Assembly: GCA_907163375.1 (NCBI GenBank)
Contig: CAJQUW010011251.1
Span: 1-64,000, forward strand
Source of the DNA: Prostheceraeus crozeri
Taxonomy: Eukaryota; Platyhelminthes; Polycladida; Euryleptidae
Direction: 5' to 3'
Length of the DNA: 64,000 nucleotides
Shown: piece by piece, positions 52,601 to 64,000 of the stretch
Layout of the letters: every line of letters starts with the position of its first letter
How positions within the stretch are numbered: the first letter of the stretch is position 1
Notes under the pieces: generated by a model
Databases searched by the model: none
What the model saw: the letters and a program-made list of their open reading frames with translations, nothing else
What the model was told of the DNA's origin: nothing
Translations under genes and position numbers: made by a program

Positions 52601-55600
52601 CATGTGACGACGTGCTATGATGAAGCAATCTCATGCACGAGTTGTGTAGAGAATTTCATGTGACGACGTGCTATGATTGATGAAGCAATCTCATGCACGA
52701 GTTGTGTAGAGAATTTCATGTGACGACGTGCTATGATGAAGCAATCTCATGCACGTTGTGTAGAGAATTTCATGTGACGACGTGCTATGATGAAGCAATC
52801 TCATGCACGAGTTGTGTTGGTATTTCATGTGACGTCGGCTTGTAGAGAATTTCATGTGACGACGTGCTATGATGAAGCAATCTCATGCACGAGTTGTGTA
52901 GAGAATTTCATGTGACGACGTGCTATGATGAAGCAATCTCATGCACGAGTTGTGTAGAGAATTTCATGTGACGACGTGTGCTATGATGAAGCAATCTCAT
53001 GCACGAGTTGTGTAGAGAATTTCATGTGACGGACGTGCTATGATGAAGCAATCTCATGCACGAGTTGTGTAGAGAATTTCATGTGACGACGTGCTATGAT
53101 GAAGCAATCTCATGCACGAGTTGTGTAGAGAATTTCATGTGACGACGTGCATGATGAAGCAATCTCATGCACGAGTTGTGTAGAGAATTTCATGTGACGA
53201 CGTGCTATGATGAAGCAATCTCATGCACGAGTTGTGTAGAGAATTTCATGTGACGACGTGCTATGATGAAGCAATCTCATGCACGAGTTGTGTAGAGAAT
53301 TTCATGTGACGACGTGCTATGATGAAGCAATCTCATGCACGAGTTGTGTAGAGAATTACATGTGACGACGTGCTATGATGAAGCAATCTCATGCACGAGT
53401 TGTGTAGAGAATTTCATGTGACAGTTGTGTAGAGAATTTCATGTGACGACGTGCTATGATGAAGCAATCTCATGCACGAGTTGTGTAGAGAATTTCATGT
53501 GACGACGTTGCTATGATGAAGCAATCTCATGCACGAGTTGTGTAGAGAATTTCATGTGACGACGTGCTATGATGAAGCAATCTCATGCACGAGTTGTGTA
53601 GAGAATTTCATGTGACGACGTGCTATGATGAAGCAATCTCATGCACGAGTTGTGTAGAGAATTTCATGTGACGACGTGCTATGATGAAGCAATCTCATGC
53701 ACGAGTTGTGTAGAGAATTTCATGTGAACGACGTGCTATGATGAAGCAATCTCATGCACGAGTTGTGTAGAGAATTTCATGTGACGACGTGCTATGATGA
53801 AGCAATCTCATGCACGAGTTGTGTAGAGAATTTCATGCGACGACGTGCTATGATGAAGCATCTCATGCACGAGTTGTGTAGAGAATTTCATGTGACGACG
53901 TGCTAAGCAATCTCATGCACGAGTTGTGTAGAAATTTCATGTGACGACGTGCTATGATAAGCAATCTCATGCACGAGTTGTGTAGAGAATTTCATGTGAC
54001 GACGTGCTATGATGAAGCAATCTCATGCACGAGTTGAGTAGAGAATTTCATGTGACGACGTGCTATGATGAAGCAATCTCATGCACGAGTTGTGTAGAGA
54101 ATTTCATGTGACGACGTGCTATGATGAAGCAATCTCATGCACGAGTTGTGTAGAGAATTTCATGTGTGTGACGACGTGCTATGATGAAGCAATCTCATGC
54201 ACGAGTTGTGTAGAGAATTTCATGTGACGACGTGCTATGATGAAGCAATCTCATGCACGAGTTGTGTAGAGAATTTCATGTGACGACGTGCTATGATGAA
54301 GCAATCTCATGCACGAGTTGTGTAGAGAATTTCATGTGACGACGTGCTATGATGAAGCAATCTCATGCACGAGTTGTGTAGAGAATTTCATGTGACGACG
54401 TGCTATGATGAAGCAATCTCATGCACGAGTTGTGTAGAGAATTTCATGTGACGACGTGCTATGATGAAGCAATCTCATGCACGAGTTGTGTAGAGAATTT
54501 CATGTGACGACGTGCTATGATGAAGCAATCTCATGCACGAAGTTGTGTAGAGAATTTCATGTGACGACGTGCTATGCTGATGATGAAGCAATCTCATGCA
54601 CGAGTTGTGTAGAGAATTTCATGTGACGACGTGCTATGATGAAGCAATCTCATGCACGAGTTGTGTAGAGGAATTTCATGTGACGACGTGCTATGATTGA
54701 AGCAATCTCATGCACGAGTTGTGTAGAGAATATCATGAGACGACGTGCTATGATGAAGCAATCTCAAGCACGAGTTGTGTAGAGAATTTCATGTGACACG
54801 TGCTATGATGAAGCAATCTCATGCACGAGTGTGTAGAGAATTTCATGTGACGACGTGTTCATGTGACGACGTGCTATGATGAAGCAATCTCATGCACGAG
54901 TTGTGTAGAGAATTTCATGTGACGACGTGCTATGAATGAAGCAATCTCATGCACGAGTTGTGTAGAGAATTTCATGTGACGACGTGCTATGATGAAGCAA
55001 TCTCATGCACGAGTTGTGTAGAGAATTTCATGTGACGACGTGCTATGATGAAGCAATCTCATGCACGAGTTGTGTAGAGAATTTCATGTGACGACGTGCT
55101 ATGATGAAGCAATCTCATGCACGAGTTGAGTAGAGAATTTCATGTGACGACGTGCTATGATGAAGCAATCTCATGCACGAGTTGTGTAGAGAATTTCATG
55201 AGACGACGTGCATGATGAAGCAATCTCATGCACGAGTTGTGTAGAGAATTTCATGTGACGACGTGCTATGATGAAGCAATCTCATGCACGAGTTGTGTAG
55301 AGAATTTCATGTGACGACGTGCTATGATGAAGCAATCTCATGCACGAGTTGTGTAGAGAATTTCATGTGACGACGTGCTATGATGAAGCAATCTCATGCA
55401 CGAGTTGTGTAGAGAATTTCATGTGACGACGTGCTATGATGAAGCAATCTCATGCACGAGTTGTGTAGAGAATTTCATGTGACGACGTGCTATGATGAAG
55501 CAATCTCATGCACGAGTTGTGTAGAGAATTTCATGTGACGACGTGCTATGATGAAGCAATCTCATGCACGAGTTGTGTAGAGAATTTCATGTGACGACGT

Positions 55601-56800
55601 GCTATGATGAAGCAATCTCATGCACGAGTTGTGTAGAGAATTTCATGTGACGACGTGCTATGATGAAGCAATCTCATGCACGAGTTGTGTAGAGAATTTC
55701 ATGTGACGACGTGCTATGATGAAGCAATCTCATGCACGAGTTTGTGTAGAGAATTCATGTGACGACGTGCTATGATGAAGCAATCTCATGCACGAGTTTG
55801 TGTAGAGAATTTCATGTGACGACGTGCTATGATGAAGCAATCTCATGCACGAGTTGTGTAGAGAATTTCATGTGACGACGTGCTTATGATGAAGCAATCT
55901 CATGCACGAGTTGTGTAGAGAATTTCATGTGACGACGTCTATGATGAAGCCAATCTCATGCACGAGTGTGTAGAGAATTTCATGTGACGACGTGCTATGA
56001 TGAAGCAATCTCATGCACGAGTTTCATGTGACAACGTGCTATGAAGAAGCAATCTCAATGCACCGAGTTTGTGTAGAGAATTTATGTGACGACGTGCTAT
56101 GATGAAGCAATCTCATGCACGAGTTGTGTAGAGAATTTCATGTGACGACGTGCTATGATGAAGCAATCTCATGCACGAGTAGTGTAGAGAATATCATGTG
56201 ACGACGTGCTATAGATGAAGCAATCTCATGCACGAGTTGTGTAGAGAATTTCATGTGACGACGTGCTATGATGAAGCAATCGCATGCACGAGTTGTGTAG
56301 ACATTTCATGTGACGACGTGCAAATGATGAAGCAATCTCATGCACGAGTTGTGTAGAGAATTTCATGTGACGAACGTGCTATGATGAAGCAATCTCATGC
56401 ACGAGTTGTGTAGAGAATTTCATGTGACGACGTGCTATGATGAAGCAATCTCATGCACGAGTTGTGTAGAGAATTTCATGTGACGACGTGCTATGATGAA
56501 GCAATCTCATGCACGAGTTGTGTAGAGAATTTCATGTGACGACGTGCTATGATGAAGCAATCTCATGCACGAGTTGTGTAGAGAATTTCATGTGACGACG
56601 TGCTATGATGAAGCAATCTCATGCACGAGTTGTGTAGAGAATTTCATGTGACGACGTGCTATGATGAAGCAATCTCATGCACGAGTTGTGTAGAGAATTT
56701 CATGTGACGACGTGCTATGATGAAGCAATCTCATGCACGAGTTGTGTAGAGAATTTCATGTGACGACGTGCTATGATGAAGCAATCTCATGCACGAGTTG
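46700..56800. repeat. Mostly regular central block of satellite B with sporadic irregular units
   Basis: Long runs of perfect 56-base units are interrupted by isolated indels and short irregular patches (for example near 47350, 48100, 50340-50560, 52820-52850, 54840-54870, 55930-56060). Some irregular units contain a partial duplication or deletion of the unit, such as TGTGTCATGTGACG near 52083 and GACAGTTGTGTAG near 53420. Confidence 0.7.
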
Positions 56801-59800
56801 TGAGAGAATTTCATGTTGACGAGTCGTGCTATGCATGAAGCAATCTCATGCACGAGTTTGTGTAGAGAATTTCATGTGACGACGTGCTATATGAAGCAAT
56901 CTCATCGCACGAGTTGTGTAGAGAATTTCATGTGACGACGTGTTCTTATGATGACAGCCAATCTCATGCACGAGTTGTGTAGAGAATTTCATGTGACGAC
57001 GTGCTATGATGAAGCAATCTCATGCACGAGTTGTGTAGAGAATTTCATGTGACGACGTGCTATGATGAAAGCAATCTCATGCACGAGTTGTGTAGAGAAT
57101 TTCATGTGACGACGTGCTATGATGAAGCAATCTCATGCACGAGTTGTGTAGAGAATTTCATGTGACGACGTGCGTGGTATGATGAAGCAATCTCATGCAC
57201 GAGTTGTGTAGAGAAATTTCATGTGACGACGTGCTATGATGAAGCAATCTCATGCACGAGTTGTGTAGAAGAATTTTCATGTGACGCGTGCTATGATGAA
57301 AGCAATCTCATGGCCAACGATTGTGTCAGACAATTTCATGTGACGTACGTGCTATGATGAAGCAATCTCATGCACGAGTTGTGTAGGAAAGAATTTCATG
57401 TGACGACGTGCTATGATGAAATGAAGCAATCTACATGCACGACGAGTTGCTGTAGAGAATTTCATGTGACGACGTGCTATGATGAAGCAATCTCATGCAC
57501 GAGTTTGTGTAGCAGAATTTCTGTGACGACGTGCTATGATGAAGCAATCTCATGCACGAGTTTGTGTAGAGAATTTCATGTGACGACGTGCTATGATGAA
57601 GCAATCTCATGCACGAGTTGTGGTAGAGAATTTCATGTGACGACGTGCTATGATGAAGCAATCTCATGCACGAGTTATGTAGAGAATTTCATGTGACGAC
57701 GTGCTATGATGAAGCAATCTCATGCACGAGTTGTGTAGAGAATTACAATGTGGACGACGTGCTATGAAGAAGCCATCTCATGCACGAGTTGTGTAGAGAA
57801 TTTCATGTGACGACGTCTATGATGACGCAATCTCATGCACGAGTTGTGTAGAGAATTTCATGTGACGACGTGCTAAACTGATAAGCAATCTCATGCACGA
57901 GTACGACGTGCTTGATGAAGCAATCTCATGCACGAGATTGTGTAGAGAATTTCATGTGACGACGTGCTATGATGAAGCAATCTCATGCACGAGTTGTGTA
58001 GAGAATTTCATGTGACGACGTGCTATGATTGAAGCAATCTCATGCACGAGTTGTGTAGAATAGAAAATTTCATGCTGACGACGTGCTATGATGAAGCAAT
58101 CTCATGCACGAGTTGTGTTGGTAAGCAATTTCATTCGTGACGACGTGCTATGATGAAAGCCAATCTCATGCACGAGTTGTGTAGAGAATTTCATGTGACG
58201 ACGTGCTATGATGAAGCAATCTCATGCACGAGGTTGTGTAGAGAATTTCATGTGACGACGTGCTATGATGAAGCAATCTCATGCACGAGTTGGTGTAGAG
58301 AATTTCATGTGACGACGTGCTATGATTGAAGCAATCTCATGCACGAGTTGTGTAGAGGAATTTCATGTGACGAGTGCGTGCTATGATTGAAGCAATCTCA
58401 TGCGCGAGTTGTGTAGAGAATTTTCATTGACGACGTGCTAATGATGAAGCAATCTCATGCACGAGTTGTGTAGAGGAATTTCATACGTCGTATGATGAAG
58501 CAATCTCATGCACGATTGTGTAGAGAAATTCTTGTGACGACGTGCTATGATGAAGCTAATCATCATGCACGAGTTGTGTAGAGAATTTCATGTGACGACG
58601 TGCTATGATGAAAGCAATCTCATGCACGAGTTGTGTAGAGAATTATCAAGTGACGACGTGCTATGATGAAGCAATCTCATGCACGAGATATGTGTAGAGA
58701 ATTTCATGTGACGACGTGCTATGATGAAGCAATCTCATGCACGAGTTGTGTAGAGAATTTCATGTGACGACGTGCTATGATGAAGCAATCTCATGCACGA
58801 GTTGTGTAGAGAATTTCATGTGACGACGTGCTATGATGAAGCAATCTCATGCACGAGTGTTTGGGTAGAGAATATCATGTGACGACGTGCTATGATGAAG
58901 CAATCTCATGCACGAGTTGTGTAGAGAATTTCATGTGAACGACACGAGCGTGCTATGATGAAGCAATCTCATGCACGAGTTGTGTAGAGAATTTCATGAG
59001 ACCAGCCGTGCTATGTGAAGGCAAATCTCCATGCAGAGTTGTTGTAGAGAGATTTCATGTGACGACGTGCCTATGATGAAGCAATCTCATGCAACGAGTT
59101 GTTGTAGAGAATTTACATGTGACGACGTGCTTGCTATGATTGAAGCAATCTCATGCACGAGTTGTGTAGTAGAATTTTCATGTGACGACGTGCTAATGAT
59201 GAAAGCAATCTCATGCACGAGTTGGTGTAGAGAAATTTCATGTGACGACGTGCTATGATGAAGCAATCTCATGCACGAGTTGTGTAGAGAATTTCATGTG
59301 ACGACGTTGCTATGCATGTGCGGAAGCAATCTCATGCACGAGTTGTGTAGAGAATTTCATGTGACGACGTGCTATGATGATAGAAGCAATCTCATGCACG
59401 AGTTGTGTAGAGAAATTTCATGTGACGGACGTGCTATGAGGAAGCAATCTCATGCACGAGTTGTGTAGAGAATTTTCATGTGACGACGTGCTATGATGAA
59501 GCAATCTCATGCACGAGTTTGTTGTAAGAAGCAATCTCATGCACGAGTTGTGTAGAGAAATTTCATGTGACGACGTGCTATGATGAAGCAATCTCATGCA
59601 CCGAGTTGTTGTAGAGAATTTCATGTGACGACGTGCTATGATGAAGCCAATCTCATGCACGAGTTGTGTAAGGAGAAATTTCATGTGAACCGGACGTGCT
59701 ATGATGAAGCCAATCTCATGCACGAGTTGTGTAGAGAATTTCATGTGACGACGTGCTATGATGAAGCAATCTCATGCACGAGTTGTGTAGCGAGAATTTC

Positions 59801-62800
59801 ATGTGACGAACGTGCTATGATGTGAAGCAATCTCATGCACGAGTTGTGTAGAGAATTTCATGTGACGACGTGCTATGATGAAGCAATCTCATGCACGAGT
59901 TGTGTAGAGAATTTCATGTGACGACGTGCTATGATGAAGCAATCTCATGCACGAGTTGTGTAGAGAATTATCATGTGACGACGTGCTATGATGAAGCAAT
60001 CATCATGCACGAGTTGTGTAGAGAATTTCATGTAGATCGACGTGCTATGATGAAGCAATCTCATGCAAGTTGTCGAGTTGTAGTAGAGAATTTCATGTGC
60101 CGACGTGCTATGATGAAGCAATCTCATGCACGAGTTGTGTAGAGAATTTCATGTGGACGACGTGCTATGATGAAGCAATCACATGCACGAGTTGTGTAGA
60201 GAATTTCATGTGACGACGTGCTATGATGAAGCAATCTCATTCACGAGGTGTGTAGAGAATTTCATCTGACTACGAGCTATGATGAAGCAATCTACATGCA
60301 CGAGTTGTGTAGAGACTTTCATGTGACGTACGTGCTATGATGAAGCAATCTCATGCACGAGTTGTGTAGACAATTACATGTGACGACGTGCTATGATGAA
60401 GCAATCTCAAGCACGAGTTGTGTAGAGAATTTCATGTGACGACGTGCTATGATGAAGCAATCTCATGCACGAGTTGTGTAGAGAATTTCATTTGACTACG
60501 TGATATGATGAAGCAATCTCATGCACGAGTTGTGTATAGAATTTCATGTGACGACGTGCTATGATGAAGCAAATCTCATTGCACGAGTTTGTGTAGAGAA
60601 TTTCATTGTAAATGGGACGACGTGCTATGATGAAGCAGCAATCTCATGCACGAGTTGTGTAGAGAATTTCACTGTGACGACGTGCTATGATAGATAGCAA
60701 TCTCATGCACGAGTTTGTGTAGAGAATTTCATGTGACGACGTGCTATGATTGAAGCAATCTCATGCACGAGAGATGTGTAAGAATTTCATTGTGCACGAA
60801 CGTGCTATGATGAACGCAATCTCGAATGCACGAGTTGTTGTAGAGAATGTTCATGATGGAGACGACGTGCTATGATGAATGCAATCTCATGCACGAGTTG
60901 TGTAGAGAATTTCATGTGACGACGTGCTATGATGAAGCATCTCACTGCACGTGTTGTGTAGAGAATTTCAGTTGACGCACGTGGCTATGAATGAAGCAAT
61001 CTCATGCACGAGTTGTGTAGAGAATTTCATGTGACGAACGTGCTATGATTGAAGCAATCTCATGCACAGTTATGTAGAGAGAATTTCATGTGACGACGTG
61101 CTATGATGAAGCAATCTCATGCACGAGTTGTGTAGAGAATTTCATAGTGAGACGACGTGCTATGATGAAGCAATCTCATGCACGAGTTTGTGTAGAGAAT
61201 TTCATGTTGGACGACGTGCTATGATGAAGCAATCTCATGACACGAGTTGTGTAGAGAATTTCATGTGACGACGTGCTATGATGAAGCAATCTCATGCACG
61301 AAGTTTGTAAAGTGTGACGACGTGCTATGATTGAAGCAATCTCATGCACGAGTTGTGTTAGCAATTTCATGTGACGACGTGCTATGATGAAGCAATCTCA
61401 TGCACGAGTTGTGTAGAGGAATTTCATGTGACGACGTGCAATGATGAAGCAATCTCATGCACGAGTTGTGTAGAGAATTTCATGTGACGACGTGCTATGA
61501 TGAAGCAATCTCATGCACGAGTTGTGTAGAGAATTTCATGTGACGACGTGCTAATGATGAAGTCAATCTCATGCACGAGTTGTGTAGAGAATTTCATGGT
61601 GACGGGACGTGCCAGATGATGAAGCAATCTCATGCACGAGTTGTGTAGAAGAATTTCATATGTGACGACGTGCTATGATGAAGCAATCTCATGCACGAGT
61701 TGTGTAGAGAATTTCATGTGACGACGTGCTATGATGAAGCAATCTCATGCACGATTGTGTAGTCGAGAATTTCATGTGACGACGACGTGCTAATGATGAA
61801 GCAATCTTCATGCACGAGTTGTGTAGAGAATTTGCATGTGACGACGTGCTATGATGAAGCAATCTCATGCACGAGTTGTGTAGAGAATTTCATGTGACGA
61901 CGTGGCTATGATGAAGCAATCTCATGCACGAGTTGTTAGCAGAATTTCATGTGACGACGTGCTATGATGAAGCAATCTCATGCACGAGTTGTGTAGAGAA
62001 TTTCATGTGACGACGTGCTATGATGAAGCAATCTCATGCACGAGTTGTGTAGAGAATTTCATTGTGACGACGTGCTAATGATGAAGCAATCTCATGCACG
62101 AGATTTGTGTAGAGAATTTCATGTGACGACGTGCTATGATGAAGCAATCTCATTTTGCACGAGTTGTGTAGAGAATTTCATGTGACGACGTGCTATGATG
62201 AAGCAATCTCATGCACGAGTTGTGTAGAGAATTTCAGGTGACGACGTGCTATGATGAAGCAATCTCATGCACGCAGTTGTGTAGAGAATTTCTCATGTGA
62301 CGACGTAGCTATGGATGAGATGCAGCAATCTCATGCACGAGTTGTGTAGAGAATTTCATGTGACGACGTGCTAAGATGAAGCAATCTCATGCGCGAGTTG
62401 TGTAGTAGAATTTCATGTGGCCGACGTGCTATGATGAAGCAATCTCATGCACGAGTTGGGAAGAGAATTTCATGTCACGACGTGCTATGATGAAGCAATC
62501 TCATTGCACGAGTTTGTGTAGAGAATTTCATGTGACGACGTGCTATGATGAAGCAATCTCATGCACGAGTTTGTGTAGAGAATTTCATGTGAACGACGTG
62601 CTATGATGAAGCAATCTCATGCACGAGTTGTGTAGCAGAATTTCATGTGACGGACGTGCTATGATGAAGCAATCTCATGCACGAGTTGTGTAGAGAATTT
62701 CATGTGACGACGTGCTATGATGAAGCAATCTCATGCACGAGTTGTGTAGCATGTAATTTCATGTGACGACGTGCTATGATGAAGCAATCTCATGACGAGT

Positions 62801-64000
62801 TTGTGTAGAGAATTTCATGTGACGACGACGTGCTATTGATGAAGCAATCTCATGCACGAGTTTGTGTAGAGAATTTCATGTGACGACGTTCGTGCTATGA
62901 TGAAGCAATCTCAATGCACGAGTTGTGTAGAGAATTTCATGTGACGACGTGCTATGATGAAGCAATCTCATGCACGAGTTGTGTAGAGAATTTCATGTGA
63001 CGACGTGCTATGATGAAGCAATCTCAATGCACGAGTTGTGTAGAAAATTTCATTGTGACGAACCGTGCTATGATTGAAATGCAATCTCATGCACGAGTTG
63101 TGTAGAGAATTTCATGTGACGAACGTGCTATGATGAAGCAATCTCATGCGCGAGTTGTGTAGAGAATTTCATGTGACGAACGTGCTATGATGAAGCAATC
63201 TCATGCACGAGTTTTGGTGTAGAAGAATTTCATGTGACGACGTGCTATGATGAAGCAATCTCATGCACGAGCACGAGTTTGTGTAGAGAATTTCATAGTG
63301 ACGACGTGCTATGATGAACGCAATCTCATGCACGAGTTTGTGTTAGAGAATTTCATGTGAACGACGTGCTATGATGAATGAAGCAATCTCATGCACGAGT
63401 TGTGAAAGTTTGTGTAGAGAATTTCATGTGACGACGTGCTATGATGAAGCAAACTCATGCACGAGTTTATGTAGAGAATTTCCAATGAGACGACGTAGCT
63501 AATGATGGAAGCAATCTCATGCGTCGCGTTGTGAAGAGAATTTCCATGTGACCACTCGTGCTATGATGAAGCAATCTCATGCACGAGTTGTGTAGAGAAT
63601 TTCATGTGACGACGTGCTATGATGAAGCAATCTCATGCACGAGTTGTGTAGAGAATTTCATGTGACGAGCGTGCTATGATGAAGCCCTCTCCGCGTAGTA
63701 GCTGAGTGACGAGCAAAATCCATGTGAGCGCCGTGCACTATCAGATGACGCCAATCACCTGCACCGAGTATGCAGTTAGGAGGGAATTTCCTGTGACCCG
63801 TTGCACAGATGAAGCAATCTCATGCACGAGTTTGTGTAGAGACCATTTCATGTGACGACGTGCTATGATGAAAGCAATCCTCATGCACGACGTTGTGTAG
63901 AGAATATTCATGAGAACGACGTGCAATGAGGAAGCAATCTCTGCACGAGTTTTGTAGAGATTTCAATGTGAACGTGCTATGATGAAGCAACTCTCATGCA
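56800..64000. repeat. Indel-rich distal block of satellite B
   Basis: Irregular units become frequent after about 56800 and are worst from about 63660 to 63800, where the unit is barely recognisable before it recovers. Most changes are insertions of one to three bases. The array runs off the window, so its true end is not seen. Confidence 0.75.

Larger units (their letters stand above)
39580..64000. repeat. Satellite B: 56-bp tandem array, about 436 head-to-tail copies
   Basis: A 56-base unit recurs in one orientation to the right edge of the window. Its words in order are TATGATGAAGCAATCTCATG, CACGAGTTGTGTAGAG and AATTTCATGTGACGACGTGC. G+C is about 43%. The first copy (39591 on) reads GTTGGGTAG where the rest read GTTGTGTAG. 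The period is not divisible by three and the unit contains stops in each frame, so short open frames appear only where indels shift the phase. Each unit can fold into an imperfect hairpin. No gene or other element interrupts the array. It shares no extended similarity with satellite A. Confidence 0.98.

Noticed and set aside
45241-63926. Short open frames of 60-108 codons on both strands with Cys/His-rich repeats
   Set aside because: They are the satellite B unit read through changing frames. They exist only where indels shift phase past the stops, and the same peptides recur in many places.
39580-64000. CRISPR array (regular short repeats)
   Set aside because: The whole 56-base unit is conserved, with no variable spacers, and the context is eukaryotic with no cas genes.
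39580-64000. Hammerhead ribozyme satellite, because the unit has CTATGATGAAG resembling CTGATGA
   Set aside because: The conserved CTGATGA and GAAA core words are not both present in the consensus. CTGATGA appears only in isolated altered units, such as near 48270.
1-64000. Telomeric repeat arrays near the satellites
   Set aside because: No tandem TTAGGG-like runs were seen in the spacer or at either end, so a subtelomeric location is only a possibility.

Overview
The window is eukaryotic and almost entirely satellite DNA. Two long head-to-tail tandem arrays make up about 95% of it. They are separated by about 3.0 kb of non-repetitive sequence that carries only remnants of non-LTR retrotransposons. 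I found no intact protein-coding gene, rRNA, tRNA or CRISPR array. The organism is probably a metazoan, because the spacer holds a decayed CR1/L2/jockey-like reverse transcriptase and a separate 3' end of the AATAAA plus (ATTC)n kind. Such elements are common in marine invertebrates, but species cannot be told from this sequence.

Layout. (1) 1-36557: satellite A, a 117-bp unit (a 119-bp form carries an extra CT), about 312 copies. From about 1060 to 33600 it is almost perfectly homogeneous, with three common variant sites (GTC/GCC, GTC/CTC, and with or without CT). The first 1056 bp are full of single-base indels. The last 3 kb carry private substitutions and many CT units, as expected at a real array edge. 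(2) 36558-39579: the spacer. It holds a collapsed satellite-A remnant, a reverse-transcriptase pseudogene split over three reading frames (about 37060-37974), an ATT microsatellite, and a 243-bp minus-strand insertion bounded by a 16-bp direct repeat (38850-39124). Just before the second array there is a degenerate inverted satellite-B monomer. (3) 39580-64000: satellite B, a 56-bp unit, about 436 copies. It is very clean from 39.6 to 43.0 kb, then alternates between clean and indel-rich blocks, and is noisiest in the last few hundred bases.

The long open frames across satellite A (up to 2959 codons) follow from the period being divisible by three and lacking a stop in one frame. The unit contains no ATG on the plus strand, the frame is cut by 33 CT insertions, and nearly all rare variants change the encoded residue. 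I therefore treat the frame as non-coding. The window is best read as a heterochromatic satellite-to-satellite junction, possibly pericentromeric or subtelomeric (inference). The indel pattern suggests that both window ends lie near poorly polished long-read contig ends.
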